From contig NZ_PKUB01000052.1 in the NCBI RefSeq assembly GCF_002868845.1, positions 53,438 through 97,536 on the forward strand: a stretch of DNA of 44,099 bases, written 5' to 3'. How positions within the stretch are numbered: the first letter of the stretch is position 1; every line of letters begins with the position of its first letter. Made by a program: the position numbers and the translations under genes. The DNA is from Desulfuromonas sp. (GTDB taxonomy: Bacteria; Desulfobacterota; Desulfuromonadia; Desulfuromonadales; BM501). Positions 25,097-37,831 of this stretch are shown piece after piece. The notes under the pieces are model-generated. The model was not told the DNA's origin. It saw nothing but the letters and a program-made list of their open reading frames with translations, and did no database searches.

Positions 25097-26032
25097 ATGG
25101 CATTTCAGCATAAGCATATCCTCGGTACCGAGAACCTGTCACGGGAGGATATCGAACACATTCTCGACACCGCCGACAGCTTCAAGGAGATCAACCGTCG
25201 GGACATCAAAAAAGTCCCCACCTTGCGTGGCAAGACGGTCATCAACCTTTTCTACGAAGCCAGCACCCGCACCCGCACCTCCTTCGAGATCGCCGGCAAG
25301 CGGATGAGCGCCGACACCATCAACATCAGCGCCTCGGCCTCCTCGGTCGTCAAGGGCGAGACCCTGGAGGACACGGCCAGGAACATCGAGGCGATGCACC
25401 CCGACATCATCGTCATGCGCCACAGCGCCTCCGGCGCCCCCCACTACCTGGCCGAGCGCCTTTCCGGCTGCTCCATCATCAACGCCGGTGACGGGGCCCA
25501 CGAACATCCGAGCCAGGCGCTGCTCGACCTCATGACCATCCGCGAGCACAAAGGCAGGATCGAGGGGCTCACCGTGGCCATTATCGGAGACATCGCCCAC
25601 AGCCGGGTGGCCCGCTCCGACCTCTACGCTTTGAAGACCATGGGCGCCACGGTTCGGCTCGCCGGCCCGGGCACCATGATCCCGCCGGGGATCGAGCGCC
25701 TCGGCGCCGAGGTCTACACCGACATAAACGAGGCGATCAAGGGCGCCGACGTTGTCATGATGCTGCGCATCCAGATGGAGCGGCAGGGCAACTCTCTGAT
25801 CCCGACCCTGCGAGAATATTCCCAATTCTTCGCCCTCAACCCCGAGAACCTCAAGCTCGCCAAAGACGATGCCATCGTTATGCATCCCGGCCCGATGAAC
25901 CGCGGAGTTGAGATCTCCTCCTATGTCGCCGACGGGAAGCAAAACGTCATTCTCGACCAGGTGGAAAACGGGGTCGCGGTCCGCATGGCCCTCCTTTACC
26001 TCCTCGCAGGCGGGGAACAGCCCGAGGGGTAG
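25097..26032 (+). CDS. pyrB: Aspartate carbamoyltransferase catalytic subunit
   Basis: 311 residues. Carbamoyl phosphate motif [15 protein letters not shown], then [19 protein letters not shown], the [12 protein letters not shown] block, [12 protein letters not shown] and [12 protein letters not shown]. It makes carbamoyl-aspartate. No regulatory chain gene pyrI follows; instead pyrC is adjacent, as in bacteria whose ATCase forms with PyrC or as simple trimers. ATG 25097 has GAGGGAGGTCCCC upstream. Confidence 0.97.
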   Translation: MAFQHKHILGTENLSREDIEHILDTADSFKEINRRDIKKVPTLRGKTVINLFYEASTRTRTSFEIAGKRMSADTINISASASSVVKGETLEDTARNIEAMHPDIIVMRHSASGAPHYLAERLSGCSIINAGDGAHEHPSQALLDLMTIREHKGRIEGLTVAIIGDIAHSRVARSDLYALKTMGATVRLAGPGTMIPPGIERLGAEVYTDINEAIKGADVVMMLRIQMERQGNSLIPTLREYSQFFALNPENLKLAKDDAIVMHPGPMNRGVEISSYVADGKQNVILDQVENGVAVRMALLYLLAGGEQPEG

Positions 26033-26089
26033 GCGAGGCAGGATACCGGCACACAACACTCGTAATATTCAGATATGAAGGGGTGCTCC

Positions 26090-27364
26090 ATGAACATTCT
26101 GATCAAAGGCGGCAGGGTTCTGGATCCGGCTCACGGCATTGACGAGGCCCTCGACCTGCTCATCGAAGAGGGCAAAATATCCCGGATCGAAAAGGACATC
26201 AGCGCCGAAGGCGCAAAGGTGGTCGACGTCTCGGGCAAGCTCGTGGTCCCCGGCCTCATCGATATTCACGTTCACCTGCGCGACCCGGGCCACGAGTATA
26301 AAGAGGACATCGCCACCGGGACCCGCTCGGCCGCGGCCGGAGGCTTCACCTCGGTTGCCTGCATGCCGAACACCAACCCTTTCAACGACAACAAGGCGAT
26401 AACCACTTACATTCTCAACGAGGCCAGCGAGAAGGGATTCGCCAACGTTTTCCCCGTCGCCAGCATTACCAAGTGCCTCAAGGGCGAAAGCCTCTCCGAA
26501 ATGGGAGACCTCAAGGGGGCTGGCTGCATCGGCTTTTCCGACGACGGCCGTCCGGTGGCCAACGGGGACGTGATGCGCCGGGCCATGGAGTACGCCAAGG
26601 GATTCGACATGCCGATCATCGCCCACTCCGAGGAGCTCTCCATCGTCGGCAGCGGGGTCATGAACGAAGGGTTCGTCGCGACGGAACTCGGCCTCAAGGG
26701 GATTCCCTGGGTCGCCGAGGCCGCCGCCATCGCCCGGGAGGTGATGCTTGCCGAGTTCACCGGGGCTCGCCTTCACCTCTGCCACGTCTCCACCCGTCAA
26801 TCCCTCGACATCATCCGCGCCGCCAAGAAACGGGGGGCGAGGGTGACCTGCGAGGTGACCCCCCACCACTTCACCCTCACCGAGGACGCCGTGCGGGGCT
26901 ACGGGACCAACACCAAGATGAATCCCCCCCTGCGCACCGCCGACGACGTTGAGGCAATGCGGCAGGGCCTGGCCGACGGCACCGTCGATGCCATCGCCAC
27001 CGACCACGCTCCCCACCACATCGACGAGAAGAACGTCGAGTTCAATATCGCCCTGTGCGGCATCGTCGGCCTCGAGTCGTCCCTCCCCCTGACCCTGGGC
27101 CTGGTCGAGGAGGGGGTGCTGACCCTCGGGCAGGCCATCGAGCGCCTGACCATCGGCCCCGCCCGGGCTCTCGGCATTCCCCGGGGAACCCTGAAGGTCG
27201 GTGTCCCTGCGGACGTGACGGTCATCGACCCGGAGCTCAAGTGGACCCTGGAGGCCGACAAGTTTCACTCCAAGTCCCGCAACACCCCCTTCGAGGGATG
27301 GAAGATGAAGGGCGCCGCCACCCACACCATTGTCGGCGGGCGGCTCGTCCACCAAAGATCGTAA
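26090..27364 (+). CDS. pyrC: Dihydroorotase (class I)
   Basis: 424 residues from ATG 26090 after AAGGGG; ATG 26075 is in frame but lies before that site. Metal motif [16 protein letters not shown], later metal His in IAHSEE and LHLCHVST, and catalytic Asp in ATDHAPHH, all as in class I dihydroorotase. It interconverts carbamoyl-aspartate and dihydroorotate. It follows pyrB by 57 bp and precedes carA by 86 bp, which includes a GC-rich hairpin (27386-27410) without a T-run. Confidence 0.97.
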   Translation: MNILIKGGRVLDPAHGIDEALDLLIEEGKISRIEKDISAEGAKVVDVSGKLVVPGLIDIHVHLRDPGHEYKEDIATGTRSAAAGGFTSVACMPNTNPFNDNKAITTYILNEASEKGFANVFPVASITKCLKGESLSEMGDLKGAGCIGFSDDGRPVANGDVMRRAMEYAKGFDMPIIAHSEELSIVGSGVMNEGFVATELGLKGIPWVAEAAAIAREVMLAEFTGARLHLCHVSTRQSLDIIRAAKKRGARVTCEVTPHHFTLTEDAVRGYGTNTKMNPPLRTADDVEAMRQGLADGTVDAIATDHAPHHIDEKNVEFNIALCGIVGLESSLPLTLGLVEEGVLTLGQAIERLTIGPARALGIPRGTLKVGVPADVTVIDPELKWTLEADKFHSKSRNTPFEGWKMKGAATHTIVGGRLVHQRS

Positions 27365-27385
27365 CGCAAAAACCTTCGGGTTCCG

Positions 27386-27410
27386 GAGGGGCGGGCGGTG
27401 TCCGCCCCTC
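27386..27410. other. GC-rich hairpin between pyrC and carA
   Basis: GAGGGGCGG and CCGCCCCTC form a perfect 9-bp stem around a 7-nt loop. No T-run follows, so it may stabilise the upstream message 3' end or weakly attenuate rather than terminate. Confidence 0.55.
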
Positions 27411-27450
27411 GCTTTGCCCGCAACAGAAATGAATCAGGAGTCGGATACAC

Positions 27451-28587
27451 ATGAAAGCAATACTGGCCCTGGCCGATGGCCGGGTCTTCCACGGCAAGGG
27501 GTTCGGAACGCCCGGAGAGGTGACCGGAGAGGTGGTCTTCAATACCAGCATGACCGGCTACCAGGAGATCCTCACCGATCCGTCCTACCGGGGGGAGATC
27601 GTCACCATGACCTACCCCCTGATCGGCAACTACGGAATCAATCCCGAGGACGTGGAGTCGGCCCGGCCCCACCTGGCGGGATTCGTCGTCAAGGAAGCCA
27701 GCGAGTGCCCCAGCAACTGGCGCTCCAGCATGAGCCTCGACGCCTACCTAAAGGAGAACGGCATCGTCGGCATCCAGGGGATCGACACCCGGGCCCTGGT
27801 GCGCCATATCCGCGACAAGGGGGCGCAGACCGGGATCATCTCCTCCGTTGACCTCGACCCCCAAAGCCTCGTCGCCAAGGCCCAGGCCGCGCCTCCCATC
27901 GAAGGCCGGGATCTGGTCCGCGCGGTGACCTGCGCGGAGCCGTACCACTGGAGCCAGGGCCCCTGGGACCTTTCCGACGGCTACCGCGAGGCCGCCGAGC
28001 CCGGCAAGTTCAAGGTAGTGGCCTACGATTTCGGCATCAAGCGCAACATCCTGCGCAACCTGGTCGCCTCGGGCTGCGACGTCACCGTTGTCCCCGCCGC
28101 AACCCCTGCCGAGGCGGTCCTGGAGATGAAACCCGACGGCGTCTTCCTGAGCAACGGCCCCGGCGACCCGGAGCCGATCACCTACGCCCAGGAGAACATT
28201 CGCCGGCTCCTCGGAAAGGTCCCTCTCTTCGGCATCTGCCTCGGCCACCAGCTCCTTTCGCTGGCCCTCGGAGGCAAGACCTACAAGCTCAAGTTCGGCC
28301 ACCGCGGCGGCAACCAGCCCGTGCGTCGCGGCGACGGTCACGACGTGGAGATCACCGCCCAGAATCACGGATTCGCCGTCGAGGCCGGGAGCATCGAGGA
28401 AAAAGCACTGCTGACCCATATCAACCTCAACGACGACACCGTCGAAGGGATATGTCACCGCGAGCTGCCCGCCTTCTCCGTCCAGTACCACCCCGAAGCC
28501 TCCCCCGGACCCCACGACGCCCGCTACCTCTTCGGCCGCTTTATCGAGATGATGGAAAAGGCTAAAGCCGTGACGCGTGACGCGTGA
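27451..28587 (+). CDS. carA: Carbamoyl-phosphate synthase small subunit (glutaminase)
   Basis: 378 residues. N-terminal [19 protein letters not shown], then [17 protein letters not shown]. The class I glutamine amidotransferase triad is visible as [15 protein letters not shown] (nucleophile Cys) and [13 protein letters not shown] (His, Glu). It supplies ammonia to CarB. The last codons (TRDA and the stop) lie inside an array of TGACGCG repeats (28570-28595), so the C-terminus was shaped by that repeat. Confidence 0.97.
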   Translation: MKAILALADGRVFHGKGFGTPGEVTGEVVFNTSMTGYQEILTDPSYRGEIVTMTYPLIGNYGINPEDVESARPHLAGFVVKEASECPSNWRSSMSLDAYLKENGIVGIQGIDTRALVRHIRDKGAQTGIISSVDLDPQSLVAKAQAAPPIEGRDLVRAVTCAEPYHWSQGPWDLSDGYREAAEPGKFKVVAYDFGIKRNILRNLVASGCDVTVVPAATPAEAVLEMKPDGVFLSNGPGDPEPITYAQENIRRLLGKVPLFGICLGHQLLSLALGGKTYKLKFGHRGGNQPVRRGDGHDVEITAQNHGFAVEAGSIEEKALLTHINLNDDTVEGICHRELPAFSVQYHPEASPGPHDARYLFGRFIEMMEKAKAVTRDA

Positions 28588-28657
28588 CGCGTAACGAGTA
28601 ACAGACGGAAGACTTTTTTATATCCACACCGATCACGCGTCACCGATCACGCGTCAC
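28570..28657. repeat. TGACGCG direct repeats with an inverted partner between carA and carB
   Basis: GTGACGCG is repeated three times at 28570-28595, overlapping the carA stop. ATCACGCGTCACC is repeated twice at 28632-28657, reading as the inverse complement. The two blocks can fold GTGACGCGTGA onto TCACGCGTCAC with an AT-rich loop between. It holds several ACGCGT sites. It resembles intergenic REP-like elements and may affect the carA/carB ratio. Confidence 0.75.
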
Positions 28658-28668
28658 TAGGTTTTACC

Positions 28669-31923
<3,255 letters not shown>

Positions 31924-31968
31924 AACACGGGAGGCGCCAAACGCTGTCTCCATGACATTGACGCCACG

Positions 31969-31998
31969 AGCGGGCGGGGAAACACGCCCGCTATTTTT
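31969..31998 (+). terminator. Terminator between carB and greA
   Basis: Stem AGCGGGCG/CGCCCGCT (8 bp) with loop GGGAAACA, followed by ATTTTTAA. It separates the pyr-car unit from greA, although greA starts only 24 bp later and may still be reached by readthrough. Confidence 0.75.
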
Positions 31999-32021
31999 AA
32001 ATTGCAGAGGAAAAAATTTCC

Positions 32022-32498
32022 ATGTCACAGTCCATTCCCATGACCCGTGAAGGCAACGCCCGCCTTCAGGAAGAGCTAAAAAACCTCATTCGCGTCGAGC
32101 GGCCCAAGGTCGTCCAAGACATCGCCGAGGCGAGAGACCACGGCGACCTTTCGGAAAACGCCGAATACGAAGCCGCCAAGAACAAGCAGGCCTTTATCGA
32201 GGGACGCATCAAGGAGCTCAACGACAAGATCGCCCGGGCCCTCGTCATCAATCCCGCCGAGCTCGACACGGACAAGGTGGTTTTCGGAGCCAAAGTGACC
32301 CTGTTCGACACCGATTCGGGGGTCGAGGTGACCTACCAGATCGTCGGCGAGGACGAGGCGGACATCAAGGACGCCAAGATTTCTATCACCTCCCCCGTCG
32401 GCAAGGCCCTCATCGGCCACCGCATAGACGACGAGGTGAACATCCGGGTCCCCTCGGGACTCAAGGTTTACGAGATCATCGACATCAAGTACGAATAG
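32022..32498 (+). CDS. greA: Transcription elongation factor GreA
   Basis: 158 residues. N-terminal coiled coil (LQEELKNLIRVERPKVVQDIAEARDHGDLSENAEYEAAK), with the acidic tip residues DLSENAEY that stimulate transcript cleavage by RNA polymerase. C-terminal FKBP-like domain ends VRVPSGLKVYEIIDIKYE. ATG 32022 has AGAGG upstream. Confidence 0.97.
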   Translation: MSQSIPMTREGNARLQEELKNLIRVERPKVVQDIAEARDHGDLSENAEYEAAKNKQAFIEGRIKELNDKIARALVINPAELDTDKVVFGAKVTLFDTDSGVEVTYQIVGEDEADIKDAKISITSPVGKALIGHRIDDEVNIRVPSGLKVYEIIDIKYE

Positions 32499-32530
32499 AC
32501 ACCGCCGCGCTTTTCCGGCAAGGAGGCCCC

Positions 32531-32734
32531 ATGAGCGAGAAAATCAACAAAGACATGACGTTCCACCAGGTGCTGCAGATGAGCCCCGAAGTGGCCCGGG
32601 TGCTCGGCAAGTACAACCTCGGCTGCGTCGGCTGCATGGGGGCCATGAGAGAGACCCTCGAACAGGGCGCCACAGCCCACGGCCTCGACGTCAACGACAT
32701 CGTCCGCGACCTCAACGCCATTTTCGCCGAATAA
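32531..32734 (+). CDS. DUF1858 domain protein
   Basis: 67 residues from ATG 32531 with AAGGAGGCCCC upstream. It is a single DUF1858 unit: MTFHQVLQMSPEVARVLGKYNLGCVGCMGA then a helix ending DLNAIFAE. The CxxC (CVGC) is conserved in this family, which is often found with redox or cluster proteins (hybrid-cluster-associated). The role is unknown. It is followed by a 10-bp GC-rich hairpin (32739-32767) that lacks a T-run. Confidence 0.9.
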   Translation: MSEKINKDMTFHQVLQMSPEVARVLGKYNLGCVGCMGAMRETLEQGATAHGLDVNDIVRDLNAIFAE

Positions 32735-32738
32735 TTTC

Positions 32739-32767
32739 CGAGGCGGGAGGCCGCGCTTCCCGCCTCG
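32739..32767 (+). terminator. Hairpin after the DUF1858 gene
   Basis: Perfect 10-bp stem CGAGGCGGGA/TCCCGCCTCG with a 9-nt loop, 5 bp after the stop codon. Only a short pyrimidine run (GGCCTCCCTT) follows, so it may be a weak terminator. Confidence 0.5.
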
Positions 32768-32818
32768 GCCTCCCTTCAGAAAACCCGCCTTCCCGGCACC
32801 GGAAAAAAGGCAGGGGAG

Positions 32819-34972
32819 ATGCCCCTCACCCCCACCGACGATCGCCTCCGTCAGCTTCTCGCCACCCCGCTGGACCAAGTCCGCGGGGTCGGTCCCCGCA
32901 TCGCCGAAAAACTCGCCAAGATGGGCCTCGCCTCCGCCGAAGACGCCCTCTACACCCTGCCGCACCGCTACGAGGACCGCCGCGAACTGCGCAAGATCGC
33001 CCAGCTGCGCGACGGCCTGCGCGAGGTCTTCTGCGGCGAGATCCTGGCCTCCGCCGAGACGGTCACCGCCCGGTCACGCCGGCGCATTTTCGAAGTCGTG
33101 GCCGGCGACGGCAGCGGACAGGTCTCTCTCAAGTGGTTCCACTACCGCAAGGAGTGGATGAAGAAGAAGTTCCCCGTCGGGCGCCGGGCGGTCTTCAGCG
33201 GAGAGGTCAAGCGCTTCGGCCCGACCCGGGAAGTCCACCACCCCGATGCCGAGTTCCTCGCCGAGGGGCAGAGGGTCGAACAGGTGCTGGCCGCCGACCC
33301 CCTGAACTTCGGCCGCATCCTTCCCGTCTACCCCCTCACCGAGGGTCTCCATCAGAAGGCCGCGCGCAAGATTTTCATGGAGGTGGTCGAGCGCTTCGCG
33401 CCCCATGCGGCCTCGGCCATACCCGAGCCCATCGCCCGCCGCCGCGGCCTCCTTCCCTTGCAAGAGGCGCTGAGACAAGCGCACTGGCCCGGCAACGACG
33501 CCTCCCTGGTCGCCCTGGAGGCGGGCCGCGACCAGGCCCGGCGCACCCTCGTCTACGACGAATTCTTCTTCCTCGAGCTCGGCCTCGCCCTCAAACGCCG
33601 GGGCGTCGTCCTCGAAGAGGGCATACCCTTCGGCGTCTCCCACCGCTACACCAAGCCCCTGGCCGCACTGCTCCCATACCGCCTGACAGGCGCCCAGCGG
33701 CGGGTGCCCGGCGAGATCAAGAGGGACATGATGGCCCCCCATCCCATGAACCGCCTCGTTCAGGGAGACGTCGGCAGCGGCAAGACGGTCGTCGCCCTGA
33801 TGGCCGCCCTGATCGCCATCGAGAACGACGCCCAGGTCGCCGTCGTGGCCCCTACCGAGATCCTCGCCGAACAGCACTACCTGCAGTTCCACGCCTGGAT
33901 GGAGGACCTCGGGCTGAAGGTCGTCCTGCTCTCCGGGTCGATGGCCGGAAAGGAGAAGGCCGCCGCCCTGGAAATTCTCCGGAGCGGAGAGGGGCACATG
34001 GTCGTCGGAACCCACGCCGTTCTCCAGGAGGGGGTCCGGTTCAAGCGGCTCGGCCTCGGCATCATCGACGAGCAGCACCGCTTCGGGGTGCGCCAGCGCG
34101 GGGTGCTGCGGCGCAAGGGGGAGCACCCCGACGTCCTCGTCATGACCGCGACCCCCATCCCCCGGACCCTCTCCCTGACCCTCTACGGGGACCTCGCCCT
34201 GTCGGTCATCGACGAGATGCCCCCCGGCCGGACCCCGGTGACGACCCGTGTCCTCCCCGAGAGCGAGCGGCGAAAGGCCTACGCCGTCATCGAGCGGGAA
34301 CTGGCCGTCGGACGACAGGCCTACATCGTCTACCCCCTCGTGGAAGAGTCGGAGAAGAGCGACCTGCGCTCCGCCAGCGAAGGAGCCGAACAGCTGCGGG
34401 AGGAGATCTTTCCCGGCCGCCGGGTCGGGCTGCTCCACGGCCGGATGAAGCCGGAGGAGAAGGAGGCGACCATGGCCGCCTTCAAGGCCGGGGAGATCGA
34501 GGTCCTCGTCTCCACGACCGTCATCGAGGTGGGGATCGACGTCCCCAACGCCACGGTGATGATGGTCGAGCACGCCGAGCGCTTCGGGCTGGCCCAGCTC
34601 CACCAGTTGAGGGGACGGGTAGGGCGGGGCGCCGACAAAAGCACCTGCCTCCTCGTGCGCTCGCCGCGCTGCAGCGACGAGGGGTTCCGCCGCCTGCAGG
34701 TCATGGCCGAGAGCAACGACGGCTTCCGCATCGCCGAGGCCGATCTGGAGATCCGGGGACCGGGGGAATTCCTCGGAACCCGCCAGGCCGGCCTGCCCGA
34801 CTTCCGGGTCGCCAACCTGCTGCGCGACGGACGCATCCTCGAAGAGGCCCGGGAGGACGCCTTCGCCCTAGCCAACGAGGTCGACTTTCTCACCGCGGAC
34901 GACTACGCCCCGGTGAGGGAGACGCTCCTTCACCGCTGGGGGAACCGCCTCGAACTCGCCAGCATCGGGTGA
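32819..34972 (+). CDS. recG: ATP-dependent DNA helicase RecG
   Basis: 717 residues from ATG 32819. N-terminal wedge/OB region (LDQVRGVGPRIAEKLAKMG, YTLPHRYEDRR), then helicase motifs: GDVGSGKTVVALMA (Walker A), IIDEQHRFGVRQR (DEQH), MTATPIPRTLSLTLYGDL, and HLRGRVGRG-like HQLRGRVGRGADKS. The C-terminal wedge is typical. It remodels stalled forks and Holliday junctions. The next 170 bp (34973-35142) carry no clear gene. Confidence 0.97.
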   Translation: MPLTPTDDRLRQLLATPLDQVRGVGPRIAEKLAKMGLASAEDALYTLPHRYEDRRELRKIAQLRDGLREVFCGEILASAETVTARSRRRIFEVVAGDGSGQVSLKWFHYRKEWMKKKFPVGRRAVFSGEVKRFGPTREVHHPDAEFLAEGQRVEQVLAADPLNFGRILPVYPLTEGLHQKAARKIFMEVVERFAPHAASAIPEPIARRRGLLPLQEALRQAHWPGNDASLVALEAGRDQARRTLVYDEFFFLELGLALKRRGVVLEEGIPFGVSHRYTKPLAALLPYRLTGAQRRVPGEIKRDMMAPHPMNRLVQGDVGSGKTVVALMAALIAIENDAQVAVVAPTEILAEQHYLQFHAWMEDLGLKVVLLSGSMAGKEKAAALEILRSGEGHMVVGTHAVLQEGVRFKRLGLGIIDEQHRFGVRQRGVLRRKGEHPDVLVMTATPIPRTLSLTLYGDLALSVIDEMPPGRTPVTTRVLPESERRKAYAVIERELAVGRQAYIVYPLVEESEKSDLRSASEGAEQLREEIFPGRRVGLLHGRMKPEEKEATMAAFKAGEIEVLVSTTVIEVGIDVPNATVMMVEHAERFGLAQLHQLRGRVGRGADKSTCLLVRSPRCSDEGFRRLQVMAESNDGFRIAEADLEIRGPGEFLGTRQAGLPDFRVANLLRDGRILEEAREDAFALANEVDFLTADDYAPVRETLLHRWGNRLELASIG

Positions 34973-35142
34973 GGGGAGGGGAGAGTACTTCCGGAGTAAG
35001 ACTTTGTGCTCTTTCTTGGGAATCGCCTTCAAGTGACCGTTTTGTCGTTAAAAAATATCTCCGCAGGCCAAATGTTTCACGGACTTGAAGTTCTTTGAGA
35101 GGTTTGAATGATAAGCTGCCGACAAACAAAGGATATCCGCCC

Positions 35143-36378
35143 GTGACCGTCCGAAAAGAGCGCATTCAAGCCGATTTCAACGCCATCGCCCGTTGCGGAG
35201 CCCTGGAAGGCGGCGGGGTGACCCGTCTGGCTTTTACGGACGCGGATCAGGAGGCCCGTCGCTGCCTGGCAGGAGCCATGGAGGACGCCGGCCTGGAGGT
35301 CCAGGTCGATGCCCTCGGCAATATGCGTGGCCGCAGGGCGGGCAGCGAAGACCTGTCCCCGGTCATGGTCGGCTCCCACCTCGACACCGTCCCCGAGGGC
35401 GGGCATTACGACGGGGTGATCGGCGTCCTCGCCGCCCTGGAGGTCGTGCGCGCCCTCAACGACGCCGGAATCGTCACCCGGCGCCCGGTCGAGGTGGTCA
35501 ATTTCTCCGCCGAAGAGTCGAGCCGTTTCGGCGTCGCGACCCTCGGCAGCAAGGCGATGACAGGGAAACTCGCGGGCGAGGCACTCCAAAATCTGAAGGA
35601 TGCCGACGGCATCAGCCTGCGCTCAGCGCTGGAAAAGGCCGGGTTCGAACCGGAACGGCTCGAGTCCGCACGCCTTGCACCGGGGCAGGCGCACGCCTTT
35701 GTCGAAATGCACATCGAGCAGGGACCTGTGCTGGAGAGCGAGGGGGCTCCCGTCGGGCTCGTCACCGCCATCGCCGCGCCGACCCGCTTCCGGGTCACGA
35801 TCGCCGGTCGCGCCGACCACTCGGGCACGACCCCCATGGGGATGCGCCGTGACGCCCTTGCGGGAGCGGCCGAAATCGTCCTCGGGGTCGAGCGGATCGC
35901 CGCAGGGAAAGCAGAGGGGCGCACCGTCGGGACCGTCGGCGCACTGCGGGTCGAGCCGGGGGTCATGAACGTCGTCCCGGCCCGGGTGGAACTGGGGATC
36001 GACCTGCGGGACATCGACGGGCCGCGCAAGCGGCGCACGGCGGAGCAGGTGCAGGCGATGATGAGAGAGGTCGCGGACCGCCGGGGACTGGAGGTCGATT
36101 GGGAGGTCCTGTGCGACGACGCACCGGTGCCGCTGTCTGAAAGAATCGTCTCCGTGCTGGAGGAGGCGGCCGCCGCAGCCGGGGTTCAGGCCCGGAAGAT
36201 GCCGAGCGGCGCAGGCCATGACGCCATGAACCTGGCCGCCATCACCGAGGCGGGGATGATCTTCGTGCCGAGCGTCGGGGGGATCAGCCACAACGTCGCC
36301 GAGAAGTCCCGGATGGACGACATCGCCGCCGGGACCGAGGTTCTCCTTCGGGCCGTCACGGTTCTCGCAGGGGAGTAG
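35143..36378 (+). CDS. M20-family amidohydrolase (N-carbamoyl-amino acid hydrolase / allantoate amidohydrolase type)
   Basis: About 411 residues from GTG 35143 with AAAGGA (35128-35133) at suitable spacing; a longer TTG start at 35095 lacks such a site. Two-metal motifs: GSHLDTVPEGGHYDGVIGV (metal His and bridging Asp), SAEESSRFG (catalytic Glu pair), HIEQGPVLE (third His) and AGHDAMNLA. Dimerisation domain includes GRADHSGTTPMGMR. It hydrolyses a ureido or amide bond; N-carbamoyl-L-amino acids, beta-ureidopropionate or allantoate are possible. No pyrimidine catabolic partner sits nearby. Confidence 0.92.
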   Translation: MTVRKERIQADFNAIARCGALEGGGVTRLAFTDADQEARRCLAGAMEDAGLEVQVDALGNMRGRRAGSEDLSPVMVGSHLDTVPEGGHYDGVIGVLAALEVVRALNDAGIVTRRPVEVVNFSAEESSRFGVATLGSKAMTGKLAGEALQNLKDADGISLRSALEKAGFEPERLESARLAPGQAHAFVEMHIEQGPVLESEGAPVGLVTAIAAPTRFRVTIAGRADHSGTTPMGMRRDALAGAAEIVLGVERIAAGKAEGRTVGTVGALRVEPGVMNVVPARVELGIDLRDIDGPRKRRTAEQVQAMMREVADRRGLEVDWEVLCDDAPVPLSERIVSVLEEAAAAAGVQARKMPSGAGHDAMNLAAITEAGMIFVPSVGGISHNVAEKSRMDDIAAGTEVLLRAVTVLAGE

Positions 36379-36423
36379 CAGGCGAGAAACTCAACCGACA
36401 ACGTCCTTTCAAAACCCAAAGGC

Positions 36424-36475
36424 GTCCCATGCCCGTTCACTGTCTTCACGCACGGCCGCAAAGATCGCAAAGGAA
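36424..36475 (-). repeat. REP-like repeat, copy 1
   Basis: On the minus strand: CTTTGCGATCTTTGCGGCC, then AGTGAACGGGC. Most diverged of the five. It faces copy 2 in inverted orientation, 155 bp apart. Confidence 0.65.
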
Positions 36476-36630
36476 GGCATACCGTCATCGGAACGCTTAC
36501 AAGGGTGATGATCTGGTTTTCTCCCTTAAAACCAAACATGGATCTGCGCAATACCAAAGTTTACATAATATTTCTTATGCGACGTCGCGTGGGGCATGGC
36601 CTGAACGGGGGGTGAACAGGTTGGGTTTTC

Positions 36631-36680
36631 CCTTTGCGTTCTTTGCGGACTTGAGAGAGCACAGCGAACGGGCGTGAGGC
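36631..36680 (+). repeat. REP-like repeat, copy 2
   Basis: CCTTTGCGTTCTTTGCGGAC, TTGAGAGAGC, then AGCGAACGGGCGTGAGGC. Close to consensus. Confidence 0.8.
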
Positions 36681-36839
36681 AAATTTTCTTCTATGGTTTT
36701 CGAGGTGTACCGCGCAACCTGCCTAATCAGACCCTACCCAAGACCAAGGCTCGACCGAGAAAACCGCTCACAGGGCAAATTTGGAAGCCGCATTTTTATG
36801 CACTTTTCGACCCTATGGACCGGGAAGGAATCTTCGGCA

Positions 36840-37592
36840 TCAGGACTGTGTCGGTTCCCGGATCGGCTTGCGGAGCTTGACCGCTGCCGAACGTTTCCGG
36901 CGAACCTTCAGGTTGAGCATCTCGACGCCGGTCGAAAAGGCCATGGCGAAATAGATGTACCCCTTGGGGATATGAAACGCGAGACCCTCGGCGACGAGGG
37001 TCACTCCGACGAGGATAAGGAAACTCAGGGCGAGCATCTTGATGGTCGGATGGGCGTCGACGAAATCCCCGATCGGCCTGGCGGCGACCATCATGACCAG
37101 AACGGCGATGACAATGGCCAGGACCATGACCGGCAGATGCTGAGCCATCCCGACGGCGGTAATGACCGAGTCGAGCGAGAAAATCAGGTCGAGCACCGTG
37201 ATCTGCGCCAGGACTCCCCAGAATCCCGCAATGACCTCTGTCCCTTCGGAGGCCTCTTCGCCCTCAAGGCTGTTGTGGATTTCGAATGTGCTTTTAATGA
37301 AAAGAAAGAGGCCGCCGCCGATCAGGATCAGATCGCGGCCTGAAATCTCCTGGGTCAGCACGGCGAACAGGGGGCGGTTCAGGGTCATCACCCAGGCCAG
37401 GGAAAGAAGGAGCGCGATGCGGCTGACCATCGCCAGGGCCAGGCCGAAGACCCTCCCCTTCTGCCGCTCCTTCTCGGGCAGGCGCCCGACGAGGATCGAG
37501 ATGAAGATGATGTTGTCGATGCCGAGGACGATTTCGAGGGTGGTGAGGGTGGCCAGGGCGATCCACGCCTGGGGGTCGTAGAGCCAGTCCAT
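36840..37592 (-). CDS. TerC-family integral membrane protein
   Basis: 250 residues from ATG 37592 (CAAGGAGACCCC upstream). It has 7 or 8 hydrophobic helices with TerC signatures: LEIVLGIDNIIFISILV in TM1 and LDLIFSLDSVITAVGM in the middle, both with the conserved Asp. These acidic residues in membrane helices suggest metal-ion export, and the family is linked to manganese handling. The C-terminus is basic (VRRKRSAAVKLRK). Single gene between repeat clusters. Confidence 0.93.
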   Translation of the reverse strand: MDWLYDPQAWIALATLTTLEIVLGIDNIIFISILVGRLPEKERQKGRVFGLALAMVSRIALLLSLAWVMTLNRPLFAVLTQEISGRDLILIGGGLFLFIKSTFEIHNSLEGEEASEGTEVIAGFWGVLAQITVLDLIFSLDSVITAVGMAQHLPVMVLAIVIAVLVMMVAARPIGDFVDAHPTIKMLALSFLILVGVTLVAEGLAFHIPKGYIYFAMAFSTGVEMLNLKVRRKRSAAVKLRKPIREPTQS

Positions 37593-37713
37593 GGGGTCTC
37601 CTTGTTCGATTTGAAATCTCTGGGCGTTGCGCGTCCCAGGGAACAAATCTAACAGGAAAACCGGGGAGGAAAAGAGAATGGCGTCTCAGGAAAACCCTTC
37701 GAAGCATGAAGGC

Positions 37714-37762
37714 GCCTCGCGCCCGTTCGCTGCGCCCGCTCAAGGCCGCAAAGGTCGCAACG
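37714..37762 (-). repeat. REP-like repeat, copy 3
   Basis: On the minus strand: CCGTTGCGACCTTTGCGGCC, TTGAGCGGGCGC, then AGCGAACGGGCGCGAGGC. It lies upstream of terC. Confidence 0.8.
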
Positions 37763-37831
37763 GAAACCAGAATCTGATAGGTGAGCAACTTAAAGGGCGG
37801 GTGGGATTGGGGAGGCTGGGGATTCGGGGCC

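Larger units (their letters stand above)
36379..36839. other. Intergenic region without a supported gene
   Basis: 461 bp between the M20 gene and terC. It contains REP-like copies 1 and 2 in inverted orientation. The reading frames present look random: basic, no signal, no domain, no ribosome site. Between the repeats is an AT-richer patch (36550-36585) with a TATG-rich sequence but no recognisable promoter. Confidence 0.6.

Noticed and set aside
33133-35088. 651-codon frame inside recG in another phase
   Set aside because: Arg/Pro/Gly-rich low-complexity translation; it is an out-of-frame reading of recG.
36693-37343. 216-codon plus-strand frame overlapping terC
   Set aside because: It is mostly antisense to terC, with a Gly/Asp-rich random composition and no ribosome site.
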